64,000 nt of DNA from Schistocerca nitens (GCF_023898315.1 NC_064615.1:733567450-733631449); one strand, 5' to 3'; counted from the stretch's first letter, positions 32,561-42,293 are shown. The notes: generated from the letters alone by a model not told the origin. A program made the numbers and translations.

Positions 32561-33264
32561 AAAAGAAACTGCATCACACAGTGATCATTCAGAAATGAAA
32601 TTAAATGATCATAAGCCTTTGTCAGCAGTGAGTCCCCACCTGGGGAAGTCTTTTCGGTTGACGCCACACGCCGGCGGCTATGGCCGAGCTGTTCTAGGGG
32701 CTTCAGTCCGGAACCGTGCTGCTGCTACGGTCGCAGGTTCGAATACTGCCTGCATGGATGTGTGTGATGTCCTTAGGTTAGTTAGGTTTAAGTAGTTCTA
32801 AGTCTAGGGGACTGATGACCTCAGATGTTAAGTCCCATAGTGCTTAGAGCCATTTGAACCATTTTGACGCCACACTGGGCAACCTGTGTGTCGATGATAA
32901 TAAAATGATGACGAGGACAACACAACACCCATTTCCCGAGCATAGGAAATCTATAACCTGGCCAGGAATCAAATTCAGGCCCACTATATGGCGCTGACCA
33001 CTTAGCCAAGGTGTCGGACGATCATTGGGAACAGTTCTTGGTCACTAAATTCGAAGGATCGACATAATGAATAACTATGGTATAGGGTGATGAAAGTAAT
33101 AATATTTTCATATTTGTAACAATGTCTAGGGACAAAGAAATGAGTGGTTTTCTTTACTTAGAAATCTTTCTTGTCAGAGTGTAAATTCATTACTAAAAGT
33201 GATCATTCAGAAATGAAATTAAATGATCGTAAGCCTTTGCCAGTAGGGAGTCCCCACCTGGGGA
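32485..33264 (+). repeat. Direct duplication, about 150 bp
   Basis: 32485-32655 is repeated at 33118-33264 with about 85-90 percent identity: both contain CACCTGGGGA preceded by GAGTCCC, CATTCAGAAATGAAATTAAA, and ACTTAGAAATCTTTCTT. A SINE and about 240 bases of other sequence lie between. The coordinates span both copies. Confidence 0.8.
32670..32863 (+). mobile_element. tRNA-derived SINE, Leu/Ser-like head
   Basis: Head GCCGGCGGCTATGGCCGAGC, box B GGTTCGAATAC (one substitution), common tail ending CATTTGAACCATT. A perfect 12-bp target duplication, TTGACGCCACAC, is at 32658-32669 and 32864-32875. Confidence 0.92.
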
Positions 33265-33837
33265 CGTTCACGTGCCTCGTTCCAAGTCTTCAAAATGTTT
33301 TCATACTGCGTCTCAGCAAAACTGCTGAACCTTGATCTCAGTCAACTGATAGAATACATAGGTTTTAGGTCCACATACCAATCGTTGAGCCAGTTTTGTA
33401 TTATCTTTAAGGGGGCATGCTCGTGAAAAGACCAAAAATTTGAAAAATGATTCTTGGTCTATAGAAAAGAGCATTTGATGATGATTTCAAAAATGTATAG
33501 TTTATGGGCATTATAATTTTCAGTTCGTTCTATAATTGTGGTTGAGCGTAATGTAGCGCAGGGGCCGCGCCCATGTGTCACTTTGAAGTGCGTCCGTTAG
33601 AATACGTGAGGCATTATTTTGTTCTTTCGTTTTTTCCGTCGTTAGTTACGGATCGTTAACACAGGTGTATTGTAGAAGTCACTGACACTTGGAACCAAAG
33701 TACAGGCATGTCTAGAAAGCTATGGTTCATACGTAAATAAATATCTGAGAATATATGATTTCAGAATTTCATACACGTGTGGTTTTGTAGTTCTTGTGTG
33801 TTGTTTTGTTACTGAGTGTGACTTTCCTGTGCTACAG

Positions 33838-34757
33838 ATGCCGAGAGTAAAATAATTTAGCCCCAAACGAAAGTTTCGCCGCAACCAGTTCTAAACACAA
33901 CCGAATAATGCGCATCCATTGCTTTAAAAGTTTCCTGCGGAAACTGTGTCTAGAGACAGTGCTTCCAGACGTTACCTTTCGCTTTCTGAATGTAATAATA
34001 ACAAGCCTAATAGTATTGTGAGCAGCACTATACGACGGAAATGTTATTGGTGTTATTGTGAACCTAAATATGCTGTCAAGACTTTTGAAGAGTGCTATGA
34101 AATGTAAGAACTGCAACTCTGAAGATAGCATTGACGTTTCTGAGGACATTCCAGCAAGAAACGGTCTTTCAAGTCGGTTAGTGATTGCCAGTAACTCGTG
34201 TAAGATGCACAGTGATACTATGACATCGCCAGTAACTGATAGCCGACGTTATACAGTGTAAATATTGAGCTTACTGATGCAATGCGATGTATTGCAAGGA
34301 AAAGGGGAGCTGCCCAGACTTTTTGTCCAGTGATGGATTTACCTCCACCTCCACTAAGGTTAGACAGATACAATAAATTAATACATAATGCTTTATGTGG
34401 TGTAAGTGAACATTCAATGAAAAGAGCAGCAGCAGAAGCAGTAGCTTTGTCCGAGAATACAGACATTCCAGCAGCATTTGATGGTTCTTGGCAGAAGAGA
34501 AGTCGTACGTCTCTGAATGTGGTTGTAACTGCCACATTTATTGAAACTGGTAAGATACTAGATTATGAATGTCTAACAAATCACTACCTGGGTTGTTTAA
34601 GTAAATTTATTGGCACCCATGTTTGTGTGAAGAACTTTGATGGCCCAAGTGGAAACATGGAAACGAAAGCAGTTGTAAACACTTATAGAAGATCAGAGGT
34701 TAGTCGTGGTGTGAGGTATGTAGGCTACCTTGGGGATGGAGACTGTAAAGCACTATG
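33838..34757 (+). pseudogene. Mutator-like transposase, N-terminal part (copy 1), broken
   Basis: The start ATG at 33838 (MPRVK, then a stop, then FSPKRKFRRNQF) and later pieces belong to the insect protein family with a Mutator-like transposase domain (large uncharacterised proteins common in arthropods). The readable part 34282-34757 has FDGSWQKRSRTSLNVVVTAT (catalytic Asp in AAFDGSW), FIETGKILDYECL, a Cys/His region GTHVCVKNFDGPSGNMET, and RYVGYLGDGDCKAL. The frame then ends; the rest of the transposase is missing in this copy. Stops and frameshifts occur in the first third. About 500 bases upstream (33400-33837) probably are its non-coding 5' part. Confidence 0.78.
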
Positions 34758-34840
34758 ATGTATCATGCAGGGTAACTTGCTGTGACAGTGCGAGAGAGAG
34801 AGAGACAAAGATATTGTTTATTGCTCTGTGGCGGTCAGCG

Positions 34841-34962
34841 ATGACTGGGTGTTGTGTGATGTCCTTAGGTTAGTTAGGTTTAAGTAGTTCTAAGTTCTAG
34901 GGGACTGATGACCATAGATGTTAAGTCCCATAGTGCTCAGAGCCATTTGAACTATTTTTTTT
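34841..34962 (+). mobile_element. tRNA-derived SINE, 5'-truncated
   Basis: It begins in the ATGACTGGGTGTTGTGTG linker of the Gly-headed family and contains the whole common tail, ending TTGAACTATTTTTTTT. A perfect 14-bp target duplication, TGTGGCGGTCAGCG, is at 34827-34840 and 34963-34976. The missing head plus perfect duplication shows that 5' truncation happened during insertion. Confidence 0.92.
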
Positions 34963-34976
34963 TGTGGCGGTCAGCG

Positions 34977-36168
34977 CTCACGTAATTATGCTTAGGATAT
35001 AGAGCTTTTGTTCTTGTTAAGAGTAATTTTACAAGAAGAGAGCCATTCTTGTGATGTAAAAATCGACGCCATTGCGAGTTTTTGATTCACATTGTAAAAT
35101 ATATGTGTATATGGAAGGAAATCAGTTAATAGAACAATAAAATATTGTTCATTTCAAGAAAGTACGTTTTATTCTACAAACAGCGTATACTTCTATTGTG
35201 ATTTAATAATAAGTACCAGCTTCAGAACAGTTCCGACGGTAGCGTTCAGTTCTAGTGAAATCGTTCGATGCTTTCTACGGAAAAGAAGTCACTTCATGGA
35301 GCATTCAAATCCACAATTGTACCTGGACATTTCTCAGAACTGAAATCAATCTGATTACTATGCAACAGAGCCCCGATGAATATTTCTCCGTACTTTGGTT
35401 ACCACTTTCAGCTCAACACGGTATCTGCAGCAGCTGGAGCAGATTTATACAACAGCGGAAGCGTATAATCGCTATCAGTTTCACACATCGCCCTGTGTGC
35501 GCTGTATGTATTTACCCACAACAGTGAACATACAATTACTCACACACATAGAAAGACAATACAAGGTGGCGTGGGAAATATTTCAGTATAAAGGTCCTGT
35601 AGAGCTAAACAGTAATTAGTCTAGTAATAGTAATAAACAAATTTTTTTTTCAAAGGAGCCTTTATATATGTCTACCATTAGACAGAACACGATCCTGGTA
35701 CATGAACACTCATAGTGAACCGGTAATATAACTGTGTTAGTAATTTAGTAATTAATGTTTCATTGTGTGTATATATGTCTAGTTTTATAGAGTAAGTACA
35801 TTTTGGTCCTTTGTATGTTTCATGCTAACGGAACGTGCGGGAGTATCTTGTGTAGAGAACGAGCCGAGCCGAGCAGAAACTTCAAAAAGGTCATAACATT
35901 TGAATTACTAGCTTTCTTGAGCATTTATGCATTGTAGTGACCTTTCACGTACTGATTTTTCTAAGTATAAATAGTGTTGCTACATTACTTTTACTAGAAT
36001 TCCAGTATTTCAGTAGATATAGTAAGACAATATTTTATGTGTTATCTATGTGCTGTGTTTGTGTCACATTGTAATGTGTACATTAACAGCATTAGGACAT
36101 TATATTTTTTGTGCGTGTAAAATTTAATAGTCACTTTTGGAGGACTTATTTAGTGGAGAAACTGTGAA
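34977..36168. other. Unassigned, possibly 5' part of the gypsy-type element
   Basis: No clear LTR boundary or primer-binding site was found. A 35255-35620 stretch gives two overlapping frames (for example YLQQLEQIYTTAEAYNRY) that read like protein but match no family I recognise. 35760-36160 is AT-rich leader-like sequence before the first gag frame. Confidence 0.4.
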
Positions 36169-37848
36169 TTGCTTATTTACATGGTGATAACTAGATCTAT
36201 ATTCAGAGCCAATAAGCAAGCACGCATCACAATGCCAAAAAATGAATTAAATAGTATGAATACATCGTCAAGTAGTGCCACAGAATTTAATACCGGTGTA
36301 GTTAGCAGTATGTCGATTACGGCTGAGGAACCAGCAGTAATTAATGCGCTCACGCCGTCGACACAAACGATTGCTAGTTGCGATATTCATATGTCGAGTG
36401 AAGTCCAGAGAAATATGCAGCAACTAACAAACAACATGAATTTCATCTCTGACACAGACGCGTGCGAAAACTAAATGACTGTACCGAAAAATGTGTCAGT
36501 AAAATCCTCATTAAGCCCAGTGCAATCGTCAATTGCTGAGAATACCGATTTGTTATCCCAGCTGATGTCAAGTTTGACTGTCATAACACAAGGGATTAAA
36601 GCATTGGAAACCACGCAATCCACGTTTGCAAATGACATGAATCGTAGATTCCAAGCATTGAAAACCACGCAATCTAATCTTGCAATGGTACAATCCACGT
36701 TTGCAAATGACATTAATCGTAGATTCCAAGTATTGGAGAGTGCGCAATTTAATTTGGCTCAGGAGCAATCTAGTAAACTAAAAGAAATAAATGATAAGAT
36801 TACGGAAAAATTCCAAAATTTGGAAACAAAGCAGATTCACTTGATTGCCAGTCAGGCACAACTCATAGTTACACAAGAACAACGGTATCAGGAATTAACA
36901 ACCAAATACAAAGACATCTTAAGTCGTCAAGATACACTAAATCATCAAGTGCAAGAAGTTATTCATGTACAGAACACTACTGCGTAGGACGGGAATACAG
37001 TGAAGCACGATAACGGGCAAGCTGTCATTGAGCTTACTCGGAGGATAGATACTCTCAGTCTCGAATGCGAGAAACACATAGAGAAACTTTTCAACGAACA
37101 TAAGATCGAATTCTCTATGAACATTGAAGATTGGGCGAAAGAGCAAACCGAGACAGGGCGAAATTATGTTGACCAAACCTTGAAAGAAACGGTTGATAAC
37201 GTGCAAGTTAACAACGGAACTGCACAAGAACAACTTAAAGCAGAAGTTAAAGAGATTAAGAAGAATATACGTGATGAATTTCCTGCTTGGAAAGCAAAGA
37301 TAGAAAATACATTAAAAGCATGGCAGCAGGGTCTAGTTAATACTAGAGGGGCATATACTACTTGAGGTTTATCAAAAGCAGACATTATTCCTGATGAAAC
37401 CAGTGAAACTGAATACATGCAACAATATCCATGTATTGGTGCATATTCACGTAATCAACCAGAACCAAATTATCAAGATTGTCATTCACTGCGAAGTAGC
37501 CACCAGGGTTCACCTGTGACTATGAATGAAGAAAAAATGCCTAAATATCGTCAATTCCAGATAACAATTCCCGAAAGGAAGTCGATCAATGTCGTGGTAT
37601 TTATCAAGCAATTTAGAGGTATATTGCCCCGAATGTGGACTGAGCAACAAAAAATTATGTACGTTGCAGGATTCATACATGGAGATGGATCGATATGGCC
37701 GTCAGAAGCATCCGATTGGTGTCAAGATTATGAGCAATTTGAAAGAATGAACCAATCCCGACGCAGGATATCATTCGAATATTAAAGGGCAAGTTTCCAC
37801 TTGAAGTTAAGGAAAAACTTCTACATGTGCCTGAACAACCTGTGGAAG
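36169..37848 (+). pseudogene. Gypsy-type gag, first part, with three in-frame stops
   Basis: A single frame from 36169 to about 37745 broken by TAA 36472-36474, TAG 36985-36987 and TGA 37363-37365. A frameshift near 37745 then moves the reading to QDIIRILKGKFPLEVKEKLL. Residues from about 36600 to 36900 form a coiled coil with two copies of a 25-residue unit (STFANDMNRRFQAL and STFANDINRRFQVL, 75-bp period, starts 36616 and 36691). The later part (KYRQFQITIPERKSINVVVF) is capsid-like. The frame is cut by the Penelope insertion after VPEQPVE and resumes at 39364 with DFLATLDSIDILFEESRLRY. Confidence 0.75.
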
Positions 37849-37879
37849 TCAAAATATCCACGGGTGTACTGCCGGTCTA

Positions 37880-37947
37880 CAGTGTCCAACGGGCACAATA
37901 TTTCGGCGATCATACATGTCGCCATCATCAGGTGAACTGACGGACTG
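37880..37947 (-). ncRNA. Hammerhead ribozyme (type I), Penelope arm 1
   Basis: Mirror image of the ribozyme at 39219-39286 with the same sequence on the minus strand: CTGATGA, stem II GGCGA/TCGCC, GAAA, TATT. See that entry for the folding. Confidence 0.7.
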
Positions 37948-37983
37948 AGCTCCTGTGAACGTGCCGGCACGGAGATCCGTACA

Positions 37984-38580
37984 CTATGGCTGCTCAGGTG
38001 GAACTGGGTTCGGTCGCGGCGGCGGCGGATTTAAATACCCTCCGCCCGCGGCGCGCTCACTCCGCCGTCCGCGCCCCGCGCCACGGTCGCGCGGTGGAAC
38101 AGATTGCGACGGCGTCTGAGATGACGTCGGTGTGATGGCTCCGTCCGCCGTGGTCGTCACAACTATACATTTGCTCGATTTACTCTTGATTAACCCAATC
38201 GCTGGTTCCCAAGCCTTGCTAAGATTATAGCCACAGTCACGATTTATGAGGTCGTCATTGGTGCGAATTTCGATGGCCTCTCTAACAACGCTGTCCCAGT
38301 ATCTCGACGTCTGTACCAGAATCCTCGTGCGTTCATACTCCATAGCGTGATTTTCCGACAAACAATGTTCAGCAACCGTCGACTTGCTCGGATACATCAG
38401 TCGAGTGTGCCTCTGGTGTTCACGGCATCGATCCTCGACGGTACGCATCGTCTGACCAATATACGACTTGCCACATTGACACGGAATCTGGTACACGCCG
38501 GCCTTCCTCAAACCGAGGTCATCTTTGGCGCTCCCCACCAGTGCACGAGTTTTATTCGGAGGACAAAACACCGTTCCGAC
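37984..38580 (-). CDS. Penelope-like GIY-YIG endonuclease, arm 1 (5'-truncated)
   Basis: C-terminal endonuclease of a Penelope-like reverse transcriptase, which nicks the target to prime integration. It reads GVYQIPCQCGKSYIGQT (GIY-YIG with a Cys-x-Cys insert), REHQRHTRL, VAEHCLSENH (linker His), SVVREAIEI (catalytic Glu) and NRDCGYNLSKAWEPAIG, then a Pro/Arg-rich tail to TAG. The RT domain is absent because the copy is truncated. An open frame extends through the palindrome centre to 38625 but the residues before 38580 are antisense of the other arm. Confidence 0.9.
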   Translation of the reverse strand, partial: VGTVFCPPNKTRALVGSAKDDLGLRKAGVYQIPCQCGKSYIGQTMRTVEDRCREHQRHTRLMYPSKSTVAEHCLSENHAMEYERTRILVQTSRYWDSVVREAIEIRTNDDLINRDCGYNLSKAWEPAIGLIKSKSSKCIVVTTTADGAITPTSSQTPSQSVPPRDRGAGRGRRSERAAGGGYLNPPPPRPNPVPPEQP

Positions 38581-38585
38581 CCGGT

Positions 38586-39182
38586 GTCGGAACGGTGTTT
38601 TGTCCTCCGAATAAAACTCGTGCACTGGTGGGGAGCGCCAAAGATGACCTCGGTTTGAGGAAGGCCGGCGTGTACCAGATTCCGTGTCAATGTGGCAAGT
38701 CGTATATTGGTCAGACGATGCGTACCGTCGAGGATCGATGCCGTGAACACCAGAGGCACACTCGACTGATGTATCCGAGCAAGTCGACGGTTGCTGAACA
38801 TTGTTTGTCGGAAAATCACGCTATGGAGTATGAACGCACGAGGATTCTGGTACAGACGTCGAGATACTGGGACAGCGTTGTTAGAGAGGCCATCGAAATT
38901 CGCACCAATGACGACCTCATAAATCGTGACTGTGGCTATAATCTTAGCAAGGCTTGGGAACCAGCGATTGGGTTAATCAAGAGTAAATCGAGCAAATGTA
39001 TAGTTGTGACGACCACGGCGGACGGAGCCATCACACCGACGTCATCTCAGACGCCGTCGCAATCTGTTCCACCGCGCGACCGTGGCGCGGGGCGCGGACG
39101 GCGGAGTGAGCGCGCCGCGGGCGGAGGGTATTTAAATCCGCCGCCGCCGCGACCGAACCCAGTTCCACCTGAGCAGCCATAG
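38586..39182 (+). CDS. Penelope-like GIY-YIG endonuclease, arm 2 (5'-truncated)
   Basis: Mirror copy of arm 1 with the same protein sequence: GTVFCPPNKTRALVGSAKDD leads into GVYQIPCQCGKSYIGQT and ends PPPRPNPVPPEQP before TAG 39180-39182. The start codon used by the open frame (38541) lies in arm 1 and is an accident of the palindrome. The identical coding sequence of the arms suggests they formed together or were homogenised. Confidence 0.9.
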   Translation, partial: VGTVFCPPNKTRALVGSAKDDLGLRKAGVYQIPCQCGKSYIGQTMRTVEDRCREHQRHTRLMYPSKSTVAEHCLSENHAMEYERTRILVQTSRYWDSVVREAIEIRTNDDLINRDCGYNLSKAWEPAIGLIKSKSSKCIVVTTTADGAITPTSSQTPSQSVPPRDRGAGRGRRSERAAGGGYLNPPPPRPNPVPPEQP

Positions 39183-39218
39183 TGTACGGATCTCCGTGCC
39201 GGCACGTTCACAGGAGCT

Positions 39219-39286
39219 CAGTCCGTCAGTTCACCTGATGATGGCGACATGTATGATCGCCGAAATATTGTGCCCGTTGGACACTG
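39219..39286 (+). ncRNA. Hammerhead ribozyme (type I), Penelope arm 2
   Basis: The core fits a self-cleaving hammerhead: CTGATGA (39235-39241), stem II GGCGA (39243-39247) with TCGCC (39257-39261), GAAA (39262-39265), then TATT (39266-39269) as a two-base-pair stem III with AUU before the cleavage point. Stem I: CAC (39232-39234) pairs with GTG (39270-39272), then an internal loop, then GTCC (39221-39224) with GGAC (39279-39282). The very short stem III is the known form in Penelope-like elements, where such ribozymes are a described family feature. Confidence 0.72.
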
Positions 39287-39363
39287 TAGACCGGCAGTAC
39301 ACCCGTGGATATTTTGATTATCAAATACGCCGGGAGAAACTCCAGAATCACAACATGTGGAAG

Positions 39364-40655
39364 ATTTTCTAGCCACCTTGGATTCAATAGACATTCTGTT
39401 CGAAGAATCACGCCTGCGCTATAACCAACCAAGTTAACAACCTAACAAATACAAAAGTAACAACAAACAGTATGGAAACAAACATTTTGCACACAATTCA
39501 CCAAACCCACAGGTGAATTATTTCCAGAAAAGCGTGAAATTTGGTAACGATGATCCCGACCAGTGTAATCATGACCAACAATGTGAACAAACATATAAAC
39601 GGAAATGGAGGAAGAATAATAAGAAGAGGAAAGGAAACTATCAAGAAGGGAATTATCAGCCAAAACGCCGATATCAGCAACCAACCCAGGAATATCACAA
39701 CCAGGCGGCAATTGAAGGCATTACTGTGCAAGATACTTTAGACACAGGGGCAGCAGTAAATCTCGTTTCTGAAAAGTTATTTCAAAGAATACTTCAGATA
39801 GCAAATCCACCGATTTTTCCTGTTCAATGTTGTAGAATTGTAGGCCCTACTGGTCATAAGTCTTCTCAGGTTAAAGTGCAGACTCAACTCCAGTTAGATA
39901 TAGTAAATGTAGCTATAAACTGCACGTTCCTTGTAATAGAGAAAATGGTTGAGGACTGTATACTGGGTATAGATGAATTTAGAGAGAGAAACTGGCATAT
40001 CGATTTTTCTCTAGGCCGTGCCAGTTTTACAATAATGGATCAGAAACATCAAGTGAATCTTCTCAGGGAATATAGTACCCATGGAAAGCATTGTCAGGGA
40101 CGAAAGCTGCAAATAAAGTGGATACATAGCAAACCTGCACGATATTACCAAATTAATTACTTGCAACCAGTCTTAAAACCTGAAGATATGGTATACGAAA
40201 AGGTGCAAGAACCTGAATATTTGCAACAACATCAAAGAAAGCAATTATATGATCTTCTAAAGGAATATCATGAAGTCTTTCAAGAAAAGCCTGGTGTAAT
40301 CAAGGGATACACAAGCCATTTAGATGTGATTCCACACCAAGTTTTCTGCCGTATTTTTTATCCAGTACCGTGGCACCAACTAAAGGCAGCTGATGTGGAA
40401 ATCCAGCAGCTGCTTGAATGGGATCTCATCGAACCTTCGACGAGTCTATACTGTAGTCCGCTTCATGTTGTCCCGAAAAAAGGAGGAAAAGTTCGTCTCG
40501 TGCTAGACGCACAGCAAATAAATAAGATTATCGTGCCCATGCGAACTCATCCGGAGAATATCGACGAGTTAATTCAAAAGTTCGAGGGGATAAAATACTT
40601 AACAAATATTGATGTGAAAAGTTCATTTTGGCAGGTGGCACTAGACGAACCATAA
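39364..40655 (+). pseudogene. Gypsy-type gag end, protease and start of reverse transcriptase
   Basis: After the Penelope insertion gag ends with a basic stretch (QPNKYKSNNKQYGNKH; KRKWRKNNKKRKGNYQ) instead of a zinc knuckle. The open frame 39513-40655 has the aspartic protease motif VQDTLDTGAAVNLVSE, a linker, then the start of the reverse transcriptase: YCSPLHVVPKKGGKVRLVLD and YLTNIDVKSSFWQVALDEP. TAA at 40653-40655 cuts the RT in frame; the same frame continues directly afterwards. A stop also occurs near 39436. Confidence 0.85.
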
Positions 40656-41858
40656 AAAAAGTACACAGCGTTTGTACATGCAGGTAGAAGCTATCAATTT
40701 AAGGTTTTACCTTTCGGGCTAAACGTGAACTCAGGAGTTATTATAAATGCTCTAGATTACGCATTGGGACCTGCACTTCGAAGCAATTTAACTTTGTTTG
40801 TGGACGACATGCTCATAGCTACAACTAAATGGAAGAAGCACGTTGATTTATTGAGAAGAGTGTTAGAACGTTTCAAGGAAGCAGGCATAACCGCAAATCT
40901 GCAAAAGTCCAATTTTTCTCGAGATAAAATCAAATTTCTGGATCATCTTATAAATGAAAAAGGCATCTTACCGTCCTCCGAGAAACTAAAGGCAATCAAA
41001 AACTTTGCAGTTCCAACAAAAAAAAGGCAATTAAAGCGGTTCCTCGGAGTTGTCTCTTTTTTCAGGCGTTTCATTCACGACCACTCTATTAATGCAGAGC
41101 CGTTGTACAGCTTGTTGCGCAAAAATACTCCGTGGGTGTGGACGCAACAATGCCAGAATGAATTTGAAGCAATAAAACATGCCTTAATCAATTCTCAAAT
41201 ATTATGTCATCCAGATATGAGCCAGGAATTCGGTTTAAAAGCAGATGCTTCGGAAATTGGAATAGGTTCATGCCTCCTCCAAGTAAAGATGATAGATAGA
41301 AAATCAAATTTCTGTCCAATAGCTTTTGCTAGCCGACTCTTAACTGCTTGTGAAAGAACATATACGACTACCGAAAAGGAAGCATTGGCCGTAGTCTGGT
41401 CATTTAAGAAATATTACTATTACTTATACGGAGCGAAGACAACAGTATACTGTGACCACAAAGCGTCAAGTTTTTTGCAAACATGTAAATTATTACATCC
41501 AAGACTAGCAAGATGGGCGCTCTCACTCCAAGAGTTTCAGTTTGAAATTAAATACATAAGCGGACAGGATAATTTCATCGCCGATGCACTTTCTAGAATG
41601 CCAGATGGAGATTTGTCAACTATCAACATCACGGACAATCCGTCCGAATTTAAAGTTCTCATGATGACTGATAGAATATATAGAAAACATTTTCTTGACA
41701 TGTGTAAGAACATGGGAAAACTACAGAATGAAGATCCTCGTTGGCATTCAATAAAGGAAACTTTAGGAAAGCCTGGAAACGATGATCTGAAGAGACTGTA
41801 CAAAGTTGAGGGCGACGTCTTATTTTACAAAGAGCATCGTGATTCAGATAATTGGAAG
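40656..41858 (+). pseudogene. Gypsy-type reverse transcriptase (second half) and RNase H
   Basis: It continues the RT in frame after the TAA at 40653: KVLPFGLNVNSG, the catalytic FVDDMLIATTKWKKHVDLL (YxDD box as FVDD), FLDHLINEKGILPSSEKLKA, FLGVVSFFRRFIHDHS (thumb). RNase H follows with LKADASEIGIGSCLLQ (Asp), TTTEKEALAVVWSFKKY (Glu) and VYCDHKASSFL (Asp), then FIADALSRMPDGD. A spacer to NWK follows, after which integrase should begin; instead the frame enters Mutator-like sequence at about 41858. Confidence 0.88.
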
Positions 41859-42293
41859 GTTGTAACTGCCAGATTTATTGAAACTCTTAAGATACTAGAT
41901 TATGAATGTCTAACAAAGTACTGCCAGGGTTGTTCAAGTAAATTTATTGGCACCCATGTTTGTGTAAAGAACTTTGATGGCCCAAGTGGAAACATGGAAA
42001 CGAAAGCAGTTGTAAACATTTTTAGAAGATCAGAGGTTAGTCGTGGTGTGAGGTATGTAGGCTACTTTGGGAATGGAGACTGTAAAGCACACACTACTGT
42101 TGTTAATGACAGACCATATGGTGACACTCTGAGAGAAAAGCCTGTATGTGTTGGGCATGCACGACCAAGAATGGGAGATCAGCTGAGAAAATTATGTAAG
42201 GACGTCAGTGGAAAAAATCTGTCAAACAGAAAACACATAGGTGGTCCAGGTCGTCTTATTAAAAGTGAAATTGATTCTTTGACTCAATATTAA
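40725..42293 (+). CDS. In-frame gypsy RT/RNase H - Mutator-like transposase fused frame, 522 codons
   Basis: One uninterrupted frame: RT (from MNSGVIINALDYALG) and RNase H of the gypsy-type element up to about codon 378 (SDNWK), then without a stop FIETLKILDYECL, GTHVCVKNFDGPSGNMET, RYVGYFGNGDCKAHTTVV, VCVGHARPRMGDQLRKL and GPGRLIKSEID of a Mutator-like transposase, ending TAA at 42291. Both sides share GGTTGTA at the junction (about 41857-41864), so it probably arose by a microhomology-mediated join. Fusion is likely accidental, since the RT start and both partners are truncated; expression is unknown. Confidence 0.8.
   Translation: MNSGVIINALDYALGPALRSNLTLFVDDMLIATTKWKKHVDLLRRVLERFKEAGITANLQKSNFSRDKIKFLDHLINEKGILPSSEKLKAIKNFAVPTKKRQLKRFLGVVSFFRRFIHDHSINAEPLYSLLRKNTPWVWTQQCQNEFEAIKHALINSQILCHPDMSQEFGLKADASEIGIGSCLLQVKMIDRKSNFCPIAFASRLLTACERTYTTTEKEALAVVWSFKKYYYYLYGAKTTVYCDHKASSFLQTCKLLHPRLARWALSLQEFQFEIKYISGQDNFIADALSRMPDGDLSTINITDNPSEFKVLMMTDRIYRKHFLDMCKNMGKLQNEDPRWHSIKETLGKPGNDDLKRLYKVEGDVLFYKEHRDSDNWKVVTARFIETLKILDYECLTKYCQGCSSKFIGTHVCVKNFDGPSGNMETKAVVNIFRRSEVSRGVRYVGYFGNGDCKAHTTVVNDRPYGDTLREKPVCVGHARPRMGDQLRKLCKDVSGKNLSNRKHIGGPGRLIKSEIDSLTQY

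Larger units (their letters stand above)
37849..39355. mobile_element. Penelope-like element, head-to-head palindromic insertion
   Basis: Two 5'-truncated copies of one Penelope-like element joined at their 5' ends: arm 1 (37849-38580) on the minus strand, arm 2 (38586-39317) on the plus strand, 5 bases (ccggt) between them, plus 38 bases present only at the right end (39318-39355). The arms appear essentially identical over 732 bp. An 8-bp target duplication, TGTGGAAG, flanks the whole (37841-37848 and 39356-39363), and the gypsy gag frame continues across it, so it is one insertion event. Each arm has a GIY-YIG endonuclease frame and, in its 3' part, a hammerhead ribozyme. Confidence 0.9.
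36169..41858 (+). mobile_element. Ty3/gypsy-type retrotransposon, decayed, without integrase or 3' LTR
   Basis: Order: gag with long coiled coil, capsid-like region, protease, reverse transcriptase and RNase H on the plus strand. Gag is split by in-frame stops and by a Penelope-like insertion (37849-39355). The element ends abruptly at about 41858, just after RNase H, where Mutator-like transposase sequence begins. Integrase and the right LTR are absent and the left LTR could not be defined. Confidence 0.85.

Noticed and set aside
38347-38819. 103-codon frames in both directions at the Penelope centre
   Set aside because: They are antisense to the GIY-YIG frames and mirror each other because of the palindrome.
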